Origin: Spongilla lacustris | Lineage: Eukaryota > Porifera > Demospongiae > Spongillida > Spongillidae | Direction of reading: 5' to 3' | Assembly: GCA_949361645.1 (NCBI GenBank) | Contig: OX442427.1 | Location: 3,104,016-3,168,015, forward strand | DNA: 64,000 nt | Shown: positions 11,608-24,403 of the stretch, one piece after another | Layout of the letters: every line of letters begins with the position of its first letter | Numbering within the stretch: the stretch's first letter is position 1 | The notes under the pieces: model-generated | Told to the model about the DNA's origin: nothing | The model's database searches: none | What the model saw: only the letters and a program-made list of their open reading frames with translations | Made by a program: the position numbers and the translations under genes

Positions 11608-13137
11608 TATAATATTGGATGTTACATTAACATGTATGTTCAGTGTTATATTTTGCAACCACCTGGCATGTTGTACTCATGATGTGATGAGAATCACAAT
11701 GTACTGACCGTCAGGCAAATTTATCAGGGGTATTGGGTGTAAAAAGCAGGGAACAAGGGTTAAGGGTCTAATAATAAGCCAGGGAAAAATGAAAGCAAAC
11801 ATTCCTATAATTTGCGCGTATACTGTCAATAATGACGCGGGCGGAGGACGGAAACTACAATCACATTTGGAATAATTAATTTGTCGTTCAATAAATCATT
11901 GTATGCCGTGAATGGGTAAATCATGGAATTAATTCGTTTTTTATTACGTTTACATGCAAGTAAATTAGAAGTATAGGTTCGACATAGGATTTCAATGCAA
12001 TAGTGCTGTAAGAAGCAGGGAAATAATTTAGGACATTTGGAGTGGCCTTACACAAACAGTTGAAGGCTTATAGTATATGCATGTAGATGTCACGTGCCCT
12101 CTGCATGGCAACGTCACGCTCTTGCATGCTAAATCGCGCGCGTGCGTCGTTGACAGGCATAGGCCTACTGACATTGCACATAGGCCAGGCTGCCTCCATG
12201 CATTCACACTTTCATCTCAGCGCTGCAACGCATACAATCTTGCAAGTACCACAATTTTGTGTACATTGGCGGAGCTAGTTTCGCAAGCCAAACGTACATG
12301 TGGACTGGGGACTAGCACGAGTAGTAGGTCTGGTGACATCGGCCACTAATGCATATTCAAACATGCTATCTGTAATTTTATCATGCAACGCGCGCGTCAC
12401 ATGAAATGTGTTTTCATAATCCTAAGTCACATGCAAGGCAAACGGGCAAAACCAGAGTTCAAGAAAAAGGCGTAACCGTGTCAAGCATATATGCAATACG
12501 CGTAGCGTTGCAAATCCAGTAATTCCATTATCTATGATTGCACATTCAGTATTGAGCGTTAGATTACGTGGTGATAATGCGGTCTGTGTGTCTGCATAGC
12601 AGCTGCTCAAGATATGTACATGTATTGGTTCGGGTGTGGTATCGATGAGTTGGGCGTGGCCCACTGTTCGCATTGTTGTTCAGGCTTCATAGTAGCAGGG
12701 TAGCGCAACTCTTTAGCCGCCTCTGTAACACATTCGCAAACAACAGTAAGATACAAAGCTTGTCCGCTCCATGAAAATCCATATACATGTAAGTTAAATG
12801 GAAGGAACAGCTGCCTATCATTACCTCACATCAGCCGCTAATTGGGTGATAATGAACCCACTTGAACGCTGCAATCCGATTGGACTGCAATCCCCGTTGC
12901 AGCAGAATATAGGCTTGCAACCCGACCGGGCCACGCCCAACTAAGGGGGGGGGGGGGGGGGGGGGGTAGAGGGTATTGTCCTGTGGGGGGAGGGGGGGCG
13001 GGGGTATGTTTGCAATTATTGTCATCAATAGGGCTAGCTAGGGGTTTACGATGATAAAAAAATGATACAATAGCCAAATTTGGGTCAGATATCACGTGAC
13101 ATTCATGTATACAATAATAGCATAGAGATAATTTGGA
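11608..13137. other. Intergenic region between FDXR and ADPRH
   Basis: FDXR 3' flank and ADPRH 5' flank. It contains a 23-base G tract near 12944-12966 and a second G-rich run near 12985-13004. I see no supported gene. Confidence 0.6.
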
Positions 13138-14205
13138 ATGGCTGCTTCTTCGTTGGAAAATAAATTCGTCGCAACAATGGTATTAGGGGCCGTTGGTGAC
13201 GCTATGGGGTACAAAAATGGTATTTGGGAGTTCTGTAGATCGGGAGCCACCATACACTCGGAGGTGAAGCAACTCGGGGGAGTGTCGGCATTGAACCTAA
13301 CGCGTAAAGACTTCATGGTGAGCGATGATACCGTTCTTCACATAGCTACTGCAGAGGCGCTCATCTCCGACTGGAAGGACAAGGAAACGCTCTACTGCAC
13401 CATAGCCCAGAAGTACATAGATGGATGGAAGGACATGAGCGGAAGGGCTCCAGGGATAACCACAGGCCAAGGAGTAGAAAAGCTACGCCCAAGCGTGCGC
13501 GGAGGTTATAGAATCCCTTACAATCCAAGTGGAGGTGGGTGTGGTGCGGCCATGAGATCCGCCCCTATCGGACTACGTTTCTATCGACCGGAGCAGTTGG
13601 AGGATCTCGTGGCCGTGGCGGTGGAGTCTGGTCGAATGACACACAACTGCCCAACAGGATATCTTGGGTCTGTTGCTACGGCACTGTTTGTATCTTACGC
13701 CATTCAGAGAAAACCAATCAACTCGTGGGGGAAGGGCCTCATGGATACTCTGAAAGTGGCCTGGAAGTACGTACAGGATACGGGAAAGGATGTCGAACAG
13801 AATAAAGAAGACTGGAGCTACTTTGAGAAGCGATGGGCCGATTACCTAAGAAAGAGAAACTTGACTGATGGTATATCAGAACCCAAGTTTCCTGACAAAT
13901 ACGGACAGCAAGAAAGAGATGAATTCTACAAATCCGTTAGCTATAACGGTTGTGGAGGAGCGAGCGGTCACGATGCCCCCATGATAGCCTATGATGCCCT
14001 TCTTGGAGCGGGAGCTTCATGGGAAGAACTATGTTTGCGTGGTGTGCTCCACGGAGGGGATAATGACAGTACCGGGATTATAGCGGGGTCATGCTGGGGA
14101 GCCTTGTACGGGTTTGAGGGCGTGCCGGAGGTGAACTACAAGAATATGGAGTACATAGATAGGCTGTTTGCTTTGGGAAAGGACCTCTACAGAGTCACTG
14201 GATAG
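13138..14205 (+). CDS. ADPRH: ADP-ribosylarginine hydrolase (ARH1), intronless
   Basis: Cytosolic DraG-type hydrolase that removes ADP-ribose from arginine residues of modified proteins, reversing mono-ADP-ribosylation. The single 355-residue frame matches the usual ~357-residue length of animal ARH1. Recognisable blocks are MVLGAVGDAMGY at the N-terminus, the metal-binding SDDT at residues 62-65, GGGCGAAMRSAPIGLRF (about 133-148), SGRMTHNCPTGYLG, SGHDAPMIAYDA, and the second metal site HGGDNDST (305-312, Asp308 and Asp310). All expected catalytic acidic residues are present, so it should be active. The ATG at 13138 begins the conserved N-terminus directly. The lack of introns, beside multi-exon neighbours, may mean retroposition or simply an ancestral single-exon gene. 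No promoter signal is clear. Confidence 0.96.
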   Translation: MAASSLENKFVATMVLGAVGDAMGYKNGIWEFCRSGATIHSEVKQLGGVSALNLTRKDFMVSDDTVLHIATAEALISDWKDKETLYCTIAQKYIDGWKDMSGRAPGITTGQGVEKLRPSVRGGYRIPYNPSGGGCGAAMRSAPIGLRFYRPEQLEDLVAVAVESGRMTHNCPTGYLGSVATALFVSYAIQRKPINSWGKGLMDTLKVAWKYVQDTGKDVEQNKEDWSYFEKRWADYLRKRNLTDGISEPKFPDKYGQQERDEFYKSVSYNGCGGASGHDAPMIAYDALLGAGASWEELCLRGVLHGGDNDSTGIIAGSCWGALYGFEGVPEVNYKNMEYIDRLFALGKDLYRVTG

Positions 14206-14917
14206 TATCCAGAGACTGGGAACGATTACATTATCATGTTACGCCACACCCACTAGTGGGTGGCGGCGGATGTTGTTTCGTACATTTTGTACACTCTAGT
14301 AGACTCTACCTGATTCGGTGAAAGGAACATTTAGGTCTCTTGGAGCGCAAGCTGTGGGGTGGGCATGCTAATGAGTAATGAGTCTTTACGTTGGTTACGG
14401 GCGAACAAACGAGCTTTTCACAATTCCGGCATTACATGTACTAATATTGATGATGAACCTTTTGTTTGCGCGTCAAAGTGACGTCATATTAGAAGTGACG
14501 TTACATCCGGAGTACATCCGCCCAATGCGTTTTACTTGTTACAGGGGTAGCTTGTCACGAATACACTATGGTAATTTTTTTATGTGAGAAGAAGAGCACT
14601 ATTGCTTCCTGGAATCTACCATCCTATCCATTGGCTGTGAAAGTGCGCACTTTTAGAATGCCATGGAATGGCTCATTTAGTGATGCTCCGGGTATATCGT
14701 CTTGTGTTAGTTCAGCCGAAGTACTGGGTTTTTCGCTAATGCATTCACTAGACGCCATCCTTCAGAAACTTTGAACGAGAATGCGAAGCATGATCACAGC
14801 AGGTACCTGGAGGGGTCCTCCATACTGCATTCATCATTCTTACCTCAAATCTCAAAGAGTTTGAAGCCAACTAAGCCAACACACGCGAGAATACACGGTC
14901 CATTCCACCATCCTTGT
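14206..14917. other. ADPRH 3' flank
   Basis: An imperfect palindrome CGCCACACCCACTAGTGGGT near 14242-14265 lies just after the stop and could form a stem in the 3' UTR. Nothing else is recognised up to the element at 14918. Confidence 0.5.
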
Positions 14918-15741
14918 TAGTCTCGTACCCAGACCAAGATTTTCACAGTTGCGCGGAGGGATTACATCACCGCTACGTGAAAAGTGGGTCTGGTAAAGTC
15001 CTGTACTCATTTCTGTCCAGCTTCCCCAGAATGTTGGGGAACCAATCAGATTCGAGGTATGCGGTAATTGCATACCTCTGTTATAATCGTGCGATCAATT
15101 AGCAATTACCGACGCAAATGGAGTGAGCAATCGAATCCGCGTGCATACGTTTGGGGTACTCGAAGTTCAAAGAAGAGCAGCTAAGAAGCGTAGTACATGT
15201 TTTGAGTGGGCGCAATGCATTTGTCAGTTTTCCAACGGGCTACGGCGAGTCGTTATGTTACACCGTTCTACCGTTGGCTATTGATGAACTAATATTGCAC
15301 CAGAAGGTTCATCGCTTTAATTGTGTACTTGGTGTGTGTATAGTCTGCCTGAACCGTAGGAATACAAACTTCCAGCATCTGAGCACTCTAAGTGCCTCTT
15401 GATAAAAAAGCCCAAGGGACGGTACCCCTTTTGCATACTCTTGGACACGATCCAAGATCTTCCTGTGCTTATGTTTCTTTGTGGACTGTATTCTATGTCC
15501 ACTAACGCATGCACAATGATGTCAGCAGCTGCTTTGACCCTTATCTAAAAGATCTATAGGTCATGTGTCGGATGATAATCAACACTCCACTCCATATATG
15601 GCATCATTATACATTCCTCCCGACGTATTATATAATCACTGGACAGAAATGAGTACAGGACTTTACCAGACCCACTTTTCACGTAGCGGTGATGTAATCC
15701 ATCCGCGCAACTGTGAAAATCTGGGTCTGGGTACGAGACTA
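14918..15741. mobile_element. 824-bp long-TIR element with 9-bp target duplication (Mutator-like)
   Basis: About 107-bp inverted arms (14918-15024 and 15637-15741, few mismatches) begin TAGTCTCGTACCCAGACC. The perfect 9-bp direct repeat CATCCTTGT abuts both ends (14909-14917 and 15742-15750). Long TIRs with a 9-bp duplication fit Mutator-like elements. It encodes no transposase but holds a RecQ-helicase fragment, which makes it resemble a Pack-MULE. Confidence 0.85.
15151..15303 (+). pseudogene. RecQ-helicase fragment captured inside the TIR element
   Basis: The open stretch reads GYSKFKEEQLRSVV, then SGRNAFVSFPTGYGESLCYT and LPLAIDEL. This is the start of a RecQ-type helicase core: motif 0 with its glutamine, and the Walker A motif. 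The usual Walker A lysine (PTGYGKS) is glutamate here, so ATP binding would be lost. No downstream helicase motifs follow. It is a non-functional captured piece. Confidence 0.78.
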
Positions 15742-15750
15742 CATCCTTGT

Positions 15751-16164
15751 GTGGTGTAACATTGGAATGCACCTCGTGTCCAGGCTGTGGATACCTTGGA
15801 TATTAACTGAATCATTATTGTTGTTGGAGCTGAACCAGTTTACACATGTACATGCATAGATTTAGCCATTTGTTAATTAATTATGCAAGCCAAGCGAGTG
15901 ACATTGGCACTCTTTACATGTACCTATGGTACACTTAATCCGCTGCTGCGGTGAACGTGGTCTGGGGACTGCGGTTCATTATTTGGTCCGCAACTTCCGG
16001 CAATCCATTTTTTGTTTACATTGCTTGTACACTAATTACATACCTACATGCGTAATAATAAGGCGCTAGCGCTAGGCAATGTAAGGCATTCACAAGTGGG
16101 AGCGCGGGAAGTAAAACCTACTATCCCTCCTACATTCTGCCGCTAGCCGTTCTCCTCACCGAGC
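15751..16164. other. Intergenic spacer
   Basis: I see no gene or repeat of note between the TIR element and the copine pseudogene. Confidence 0.5.
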
Positions 16165-16337
16165 GATGCTAGCTCTCAAGTGGAGCTATCTATTGCCTGC
16201 TCCAAGCCTCCAACTTAAAAAAACTTGGAGTATTTTAGACTCTACTAAAAACAACTCCGCGGTACGGTCAGATGGACTGGACGAAGTTAGGCAGGACGGA
16301 GGTCATGGATAACAGTCATAGCACCCTCAATCCAAAG

Positions 16338-19300
16338 GTAAATCAGTGAGCTGATAGCCGAGTACGTGTACATACATATAAGTCTATATACGTTTATGCG
16401 TTTCTATCAAACTGGCGACTTCATCGGCCACCCGGCAAAAAACTGGACCCTTCATGCAAGCTTTACCATCCTTGAACATGGTTTATACGTATAGCTGTGG
16501 TTATTCACGGGTGGGCGGAGTGCCATGCCATTGCCGGTATTGACCAGATCTGATACGTCATATTATAAATCTACAAGATGGGTGTATCATGCCATTGGTG
16601 GTGTAAAACGCAAGGGGGAAAACATTCAACTAACAGCCCTGAATTCGCAAGATAAGAAGCCTATTTGCAAATGTAGGACTGTTATACTGAGTTGCAGGAT
16701 CCTTTTCCATCTACTCGATGGAAAACCACGCCCACGGAGCCAACCAGTTCTGTAGTGGTGTAGCCTTGCCATCGCTGCCGCGATATATCGCGATACAAAC
16801 GTGCATGGGATATGCGCAGATACTAGCCAGATAGACGAAAGGATAGACGGAAATCTGACGAAAAGTACTACTTTCTCATTAAAAATGTTAACAGTATAAA
16901 TGTATCCATACATGCACAATTGTAAAATACATGTACTCATGATAAATTTTATTATACAACCACGCAAGTATTATAGCATAATGTATGTCAGCACAAAAGC
17001 ATTATAACACAGATTAAAGACCTTAGGTCTTTAATTATAATAGCTCGGCTAGCAGGCCAGCTGGGTCGTGATTGCAAGGATAGCCCGAGCATTCTCCCTC
17101 ACTCACTACTGCTAACCTCCTCCTGGTGCGATTGAAAAAAATGTTTTTTTGGGCCTTTTCTCCTCAACCATCATATATGCCTCTACAGCTGCGGGAATGC
17201 ACTCCCGTCCAAGCTCCTTACACCTTGGGCCATTTTTGATAAACTTCATACTTTCTTTTTCTGCTATAATTCAGCAGGTGACTGCTGCCGTATACTGCGT
17301 ACACATATCCCGTAAAATTATCCGCCCCCATCGAAATAAAAATGGCCCGTATTTAAATGTGTAACCGAAAACGCTTGCAAGCTATAAGTACCTTTTTTCA
17401 TGGGAGTACATTGTACCATATAATATTGTCGCGGAAGAGTTCAAAGTTATGGAGATACTATATTGTTATTTGTTAAACATGAACACAAGTCTATTTTCTC
17501 TTCCCTTCTTTCTCATCTTCTCTTCTCCCCGCGCCTTCCTCACTTCACCTTCTTACCTCCTTTCCCCTCCTCTCTCGTTTCTCCTCCCTTCTCCTCTGCT
17601 CATTCTCTTCTCCTTTCCCCTCCTCTCTCCTTCCCCTGCATTTATCCATTCCCCTCCTCCCCTACCCTCTCCTCTTACCCTCTTCTTCTCCTAGTGGCAA
17701 AATCTACAACACAACTACTATGCATTCACCGTACATGAAATCACTTTGGAATCATTAAAATCACCAAATCTTTATGTTCAATTAATCTTACCGAGGATTT
17801 TAAAATCCATCCAAAACTTGATTCGAGCCGCTTTTGCCTGTGATATATTATGCCACTAAAAATGCATCTACCCAGCTATTCTGGTAAGTGACTCCATTAT
17901 TTCTTTAATTTCTGGTGTTACATGTATTATGATGTATTGAATTCCTTGGGTTCTGGTGAACCCACTTTGTCCAGGGACTTATCTTCCTCAGGTTGCAGTA
18001 ATGTCTACATGCAGGTGTTGTTTGTTCTATTGCCTCGGTATTGGAAGATGAAGGGTCCCATCTCAACACCCATAAAGAAATAGCTTAGTCTTAACTGAGG
18101 CAGACCAATAAGAAAAGTTGGACTCCTTTTCAGCAATGTTTTAACAGCTACAATTAAAGCCTTGATGCCTAAAAGGGGAATTAAGAAGACAGTGATGGCA
18201 AAGATTTAATGCAAAAATGCTATCGTATTTTTGTACTAATTATTTTCATCAACTTGGATAAGGATATATATAGGATGAACAAAATGCATTATATTATACT
18301 GCAGGAATTAGCAGGGTATATGCATGTCCCTAAGAAATTGGTAACCAACTTATACTCACTGGTAACTCACCCACATAAGCAGGATTTTCTGGCATGTTTA
18401 CAACTTCTGTGTGTTCAATGGGAGTGGATGATCAAACATTCTTGGTATATATAGTGTAATGTGCAAGAAAGTAGTAATTCTGTAGACTATAGTGGTTAAT
18501 TCAAAACACGGGGTATGTTGGAAGAGAGCACCAATGCAATTGTAGTCTTTGGTTGAATATTCGAGGCTTCTTATTATCAGGAACATTTTGTTGAGCATGT
18601 TCTAAATTCATGTTCTAATTCATGTGTTTCATCCACATGGATTGGCATTTTCTCTCTGCTTTAGTACACAAAAGAGTCGAGCTATGCAACACTTGGGTTG
18701 TCGCAATAACCACCCCTCATTCTTAGCTTACCATACTATATTAACAGTCCTATAACAGCTTTGCCCTCAACACATAGTGCACACAAGGCTGTTTCAGCCA
18801 TTGAGGTATCTGCATGCATATAAATCATGTACTGTTTATTCAAATGCAGACTAATTAACGTGACATGTGCAAACGTTCAAAATATTTATTTGTTTTGGGA
18901 TCAGGAATTGCAGCACCTGAAGGTGAAAGACAACATATGGAGAAATTGCCCATACATAGGCGGACATTTAGCTCTTTTTTTTCAAATTGATTTTTAAACA
19001 CATGTACTAAGTACGATAAATCGGTCTAATTGTGAATCTGTAATTTATAGATTTATATCATGAGCCATTCTTGTACAAAAATCAAGACAAAAATTTAATT
19101 TCTACCGCACTAATTTATTCGTAAAGTAGACATGTTACGTAACATTTATTAACAATTATGTCATTTATCTACAATGTTTTTAACTAATGGCGCTAGCTCA
19201 CGAGACGCATAATACACAAAGCCGGGCTCTGATCATGACGTATTACTAATAAGTAAAAGTAATTGTACATTGGCCTGACCCTTCGATATATAGCTCCCGT

Positions 19301-21119
19301 AAACACAGATTGAACACGCACCGCAGGATGACCGAAAGCCATAGGGATGATGTCGGCTTCGTCCAAAGTGGCCGGCCGGTCCGCAATTACTAGTAGTTCA
19401 CGACGGGAGTCCAAACATGTCATCATATATGCTCCGCCATGCATATTTACCCATTCTTACAATATTGGTGCAGCGTCCATTGTGCACGTCACGCCACCAG
19501 CCCTTTTTATGCCACCTTTCTCTATGCGGCAATTCATTATTGCCATGAAGCCTCGATCGCGATCATCGCGCGGGCAGCATATCGTAAAAGCAGAGATAAT
19601 GAAAAGCGATACTTCCTATGATATATGCTACTACATTTATAGTTTCTCTTAGCCCCTTCTGTAGTCAATCATCGACTCAATGTGATATGGGTGATGTAAA
19701 CGATATGGGCGGACCGGCAGCGTGGGCGTTTCTCTAGAGCTGAACACATTGGCAAGCTCGAACCCGTATCTTAAACGTTTATTTCATGTCAAGATATCGA
19801 ACTTCTTATAGGTTAATACATTTACCGTAGTGATCAGGTCGACGGGTCATGCTGCCCTTCCCCATCACTGAGTTACGTTTACAAATTGACAATTTTTTTA
19901 AAATAATTGATCACTTTCGCATATACCACAAAGACCCTGCTGCTCTTCTTCCTCATCGGATGGCTATCACAGCTACAAGCAAGTCTAGTGTCATATGATG
20001 AGCACCAAACAAAAAAAAACAAAAACATAAGTGCCTAAGTAGCATCATAGATACTTTATGGTAGCACATCTCCATGGAAACAGTTGCAAACAGACATTTA
20101 AACAAATGAACAGCTCCTGATATTGAAACCTAGAGAAAAAAAGTGATGGTTATGCATCAGAACAAATGCCCCTACCATAAAACCAAAGCCCTCAGCATCA
20201 TGCACAAAGCACACTCCATCCCCTCCCATTAGGTCCAATGCAAAGCTCAACCAAGGCATCAGGACTAGTGCTTGCCCAACAGGCCCCTGTCATTACCCCC
20301 CCCCCCCCCCCCCCCCACACACACACACATTCTGCACACAGTGTGTGGTTTGTATGACTTATACATGTAACTTCTCTGTATGGTTTCTACAGTGCTTGGG
20401 TGAATAAAAACTATACTGACCTAAGGTCATTTACAAATAGAAAGGAGTACAGTGTAGGTGGTACGAAGGTGAAGAGCACGATAAGTCTAAGTAGGTACCA
20501 TGCAGCCCCGGATCAAGCATAGCTTTGGGGGTGGGGGCCAGCTGCCCCCCCCCCCCCACTCCCCCATGGCACCCCTCTGGCAGCAATTGCCGCCCCCCCC
20601 CCCCCCCCCCCCCCCCCCCCCCAGCCACATGCTTCCGTTCATGATTACATGCATACACCTGCGAGTAGATTACGTGTTGCGTCATACGTAAAAAAAAGTC
20701 CGAATACTTGCTGACAAATGTCACCAAAGCAGTGGAGCAGAACAGGGCATGTACAAATGTGCCCCTTCGACTGCATCCCCTCCTCCCCCCCACCCCCCAC
20801 CCAGTTTTCGTGCGCCCTCTGGTAAAACCAAATTCATGTAGGTCCAGGGTAGTCTTACATGTACATAAGTACATGCCAGTAGTTAGATAGATGTACACAT
20901 GTACATGTTAGTCTTAGGCCTAATGTAGATATGGTAGTCTTAGGTAGGTACATATAAGTCCAGGATAGAAAGGCCTACATAGGTACATGTATAGGGTATG
21001 TTTATTTTAAGTCTAACATCAGATAAGGTTGCGGGTTCCTTTCATGTTTAATTATATTCACAGCACAGAAGGGCAAGTTTGAAGGGAATACATGTAGACA
21101 AAAGACACAAGTAATTTTC
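16338..21119. other. First part of the copy A E1-E2 interval
   Basis: No supported exon. It holds a palindrome ATTAAAGACCTTAGGTCTTT near 17012, C-runs near 20297-20316 and 20593-20622, and a block GCCCATACATAGGCGG near 18948 that recurs near 56068 in the last intron of the intact copine gene. Confidence 0.5.
17489..17693 (+). repeat. ~200-bp polypyrimidine tract ending in CTAG
   Basis: Nearly pure C/T sequence ends TTCTTCTCCTAG. It resembles the long pyrimidine tracts before two acceptors in the intact copine gene and may be a relict or cryptic acceptor. No exon is recognised after it. Confidence 0.6.
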
Positions 21120-21545
21120 AGAACTCAGGTAGGTACATGTAAGTAAGTCTATGTAGGTCCATGTAGGGTAGGCCTATGTAGGTCCATGTAGAGGTTCATG
21201 TTCATGTAGGGGTTCATGCAGGGTAGGCCTATGTAAGTCCATGTAGGGGTTCATGCAGGGTAGGTCTATGTAAGTCCATGTAGGTGTTCATGCAGGGTAG
21301 GCCAATGTAGGTCCATGTAGGGGGTCATACAGGGTAGGCCTATGTACATTTGTAGGTCCATGTAGGGGTTCATGCAGGGTAGGCCTATGTAGGTCCATGT
21401 AGGGTTCATGCAGGGTAGGCCTACATGTATGTAGGTCCATGTAGGGTTCATGCAGGGTAGGCCTATGTAGGTCGATCCATGTAGGGTTCATGCAGGGTAG
21501 GCCTATGTAAGTCCATGTAGGAGGTAGGTCTACATGTAGCTTCAG
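21120..21545. repeat. Minisatellite of ~35-40 bp units
   Basis: About ten imperfect units containing GTAGGTCCATGTAGGG, GTTCATGCAGGG and TAGGCCTAT. Unit length varies through small insertions. Confidence 0.85.
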
Positions 21546-21738
21546 GGCAGGCAAGGTAGCAGCACTACATGGGCCACTAACCATCAGATAAGGTTGTGGG
21601 TTCCCCTTTCAAGTTTATTATATTCACAGCACAAACCATGGGCAGATCTTAGGATTAAGAGTAGGTACATGTATGACAAAAGCCTTCAGTATTCTGGTAC
21701 ATGTACATGTAGGAACGTGTATGGGCTGGGTTTTTTAA

Positions 21739-22215
21739 GTATGATGTATAGGCTGATGTATAGGGTAAGGTGTATAGGCTGGTGTATGGTGTATAGGCTG
21801 GTGTATGGTGTATAGGCTGGTGTATGGTGTATAGGCTGGTGTATGGTGTATAGGCTGGTGTATGGTGTATAGGCTGGTGTATGGTGTATAGGCTGGTGTA
21901 TGGTGTATAGGCTGGTGTATGGTGTATAGGCTGGTGTATGGTGTATAGGCTGGTGTATGGTGTATAGGCTGGTGTATGGTGTATAGGCTGGTGTATGGTG
22001 TATAGGCTGGTGTATGGTGTATAGGCTGGTGTATGGTGTATAGGCTGGTGTATGGTGTATAGGCTGGTGTATGGTGTATAGGCTGGTGTATGGTGTATAG
22101 GCTGGTGTATGGTGTATAGGCTGGTGTATGGTGTATAGGCTGGTGTATGGTGTACAGGCTGGTGTATGGCATATAGGCTGGTATATGGCATATAGGCTGG
22201 TGTATGGCATATAGG
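21739..22215. repeat. 19-bp minisatellite (GGCTGGTGTATGGTGTATA)
   Basis: About 24 nearly perfect 19-bp units, with a few variants at the right end. Because 19 is not a multiple of 3, the complementary strand reads through all three frames as one 19-residue repeat. Those open frames are not genes. Confidence 0.95.
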
Positions 22216-22432
22216 CTGGTGTATACTGTAAGCTGGTGTATGGGAACACACCAGCACACACCAGCACAGCAGCACACACCTACCTCCAAAGCCGCAGTAG
22301 CCTGCCTCCTTGTAGTCTTTGCAGATGTCAGGTGGATATAGTCCCAACGAACAGTACAGGGGACCTTTCCTAGGGGAGGGGAAAATGGCACCTACATGTA
22401 GAATGCTGTCTGCACATTATCCCGCAATGGAT

Positions 22433-22838
22433 CCCCTATGAAAAAATCTTGGCATGACATGTTCCAAATTCATGCGTGATATGTTTTTGCAAGTGTTCCA
22501 GTTTTTCTAGAGCACTGTTGAACATGCTTATGTCATTAAATTGCAGGCATATCACTCTTCTAACTTGTACAGGATGAAGAGTTTCTAAAAAGCGATTCCC
22601 CGACGAGGCATACCCGTTAATATGCTAAGGGGCGTGCTGCTTTATAACTTCTTGGGGGAACGCGTTTTAGAAACTTGTCAACCTGTACAAGTTAGAAGAG
22701 TGATATGCCTGCAATTTAATGACATACATATAAGCATGTTTAACAGTGCTCTAGAAAAACTGGAACACATGCGACAACATATCACGCATGAATTTGGAAC
22801 ATGTCATGGCATGTCATGCCAAGATTATTTTGTAGGGG
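22433..22838. mobile_element. 406-bp hairpin element
   Basis: Inverted arms of about 165 bp run from CCCCTATG (22433) to TAGGGG (22838) around a ~70-bp centre, with strong identity (AATCTTGGCATGACATG and its complement). No coding capacity. No clear target duplication. Confidence 0.75.
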
Positions 22839-22839
22839 A

Positions 22840-23112
22840 AGGTGTGCCCTTTATGGTGTGCTCCTTTTAAAGTGTGCCCATTAAGGTGTGCTCCTTTTAA
22901 AGTGTGCCCATTAAGGTGTGCTCCTTTTAAAGTGTGCCCATTAAGGTGTGCTCCTTTTAAAGTGTGCCCTTTAAGGTGTGCTCCTTTTAAAGTGTGCCCT
23001 TTAAGGTGTGCTCCTTTTAAAGTGTGCCCTTTAAGGTGTGCTCCTTTTAAAGTGTGCCCTTTAAGGTGTGCTCCTTTTAAAGTGTGCCCTTTAAGGTGTG
23101 CTCCTTTTGAAG
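22840..23112. repeat. 30-bp satellite (GTGTGCTCCTTTTAAAGTGT)
   Basis: About nine units of 30 bp with one variable site (GCCCATTAAG versus GCCCTTTAAG). It abuts the right end of the hairpin element. Open frames across it are artefacts of the repeat. Confidence 0.95.
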
Positions 23113-23170
23113 TGTGTGACATTTTCTGTACAGTTCATGTTCATGCATCGTGTGCTTGCTACCATACATT

Positions 23171-23173
<3 letters not shown>

Positions 23174-23227
<54 letters not shown>
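23174..23227. repeat. (CA)n microsatellite
   Basis: Uninterrupted CA dinucleotides over about 54 bp. Confidence 0.97.
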
Positions 23228-23229
<2 letters not shown>

Positions 23230-23879
23230 TACACAGACACACACATCACAACACTCATGGAATCGTACAATTGTATGCCACAATATTTGGCCTCATCACA
23301 TCTGCTACCACCTCCCTTGACCACACCCACCTGCTGGCTGCACTCCCTTGTGAGGTCTCCCTCCCCTTGCGGCCTCGAAGTACTCGGTGTAATTGTGTCC
23401 TCTGTATATGCTGTCCTCCATACTATATATGGAAAACAAACAATATTAATTAATCATCATACAACAGACTATGAGTTTTGCAGCATAGTAGGAGGACATG
23501 AATCACCATGGCAACTAGACACTGTAGATATACAAATAAAAATTTATTCTGGAGAATAATGCTGATATTGGTGTCTTTACAGGGTTAAAACTGGTGTCAC
23601 TAAAGGGCTAATATCACTGTATCTGACTGGCCTATAAAGCAAGTGGTGACCAGTGCCCAGACCTGGTTCAAATTCTGTGCCTTCTCCATGATTCCCCGCT
23701 GGTCCCTGTTCTGTTCTGTCTCCATCTCCAAGGTGAGGGTGGCCTCCATGTCATGCCTCCCTCTCAGACTGGTATGTGTGGGTCACCTTGCTGAGTTTGT
23801 CCTTATCTTTGTCACTGAACACTCTGAGCCTCCTCTGATGAAGGAAAGTGGAAGGAGAGGATCATGGAAGGAGGGAAGA

Positions 23880-24263
23880 GGCGAGGGAGGGAGAGAGGGA
23901 GGGAGGAGGGAGGGAGGGAGGGAGGGAGGGGGGAGGGAGGGAGGGAGGGAGGGAGGGAGGGAGGGAGGGAGGGAGGGAGGGAGGGAGGGAGGGAGGGAGG
24001 GAGGGAGGGAGGGAGGGAGGGAGGGAGGGAGGGAGGGAGGGAGGGAGGGAGGGAGGGAGGGAGGGAGGGAGGGAGGGAGGGAGGGAGGGAGGGAGGGAGG
24101 GAGGGAGGGAGGGAGGGAGGGAGGGAGGGAGGGAGGGAGGGAGGGAGGGAGGGAGGGAGGGAGGGAGGGAGGGAGGGAGGGAGGGAGGGAGGGAGGGAGG
24201 GAGGGAGGGAGGGAGGGAGGGAGGGAGGGAGGGAGGGAGGGAGGGAGGGAGGGAGGGAGGGAG
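23880..24263. repeat. (GGGA)n tract, ~380 bp
   Basis: Almost uninterrupted GGGA tetranucleotides: one strand is pure purine, the other pure pyrimidine. The many long frames (EGGR, PPSLPPSL) are repeat artefacts. Confidence 0.98.
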
Positions 24264-24403
24264 TGGGTAAATAGGCCAACCCTGCAAAGCTAAGCTTACC
24301 ATTGGTGAGCATTGATAGCTGGAATTTGAGCTGTGTACTGTGGAAAACAAGGCAGAATGTCATCAAAACTAGCCAATTACTTTCATGTGCATTAGCACAA
24401 GGT

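Noticed and set aside
21655..22391. Three ~200-aa antisense frames rich in HTPAYTPYTSLYTIHQPI
   Set aside because: All three are the same 19-bp minisatellite read through successive frames.
23643..24366. Arg/Gly/Glu-rich and Pro/Ser/Leu-rich proteins
   Set aside because: Pure GGGA tract translation; the same applies to the CCCT tract at 39369-40414.
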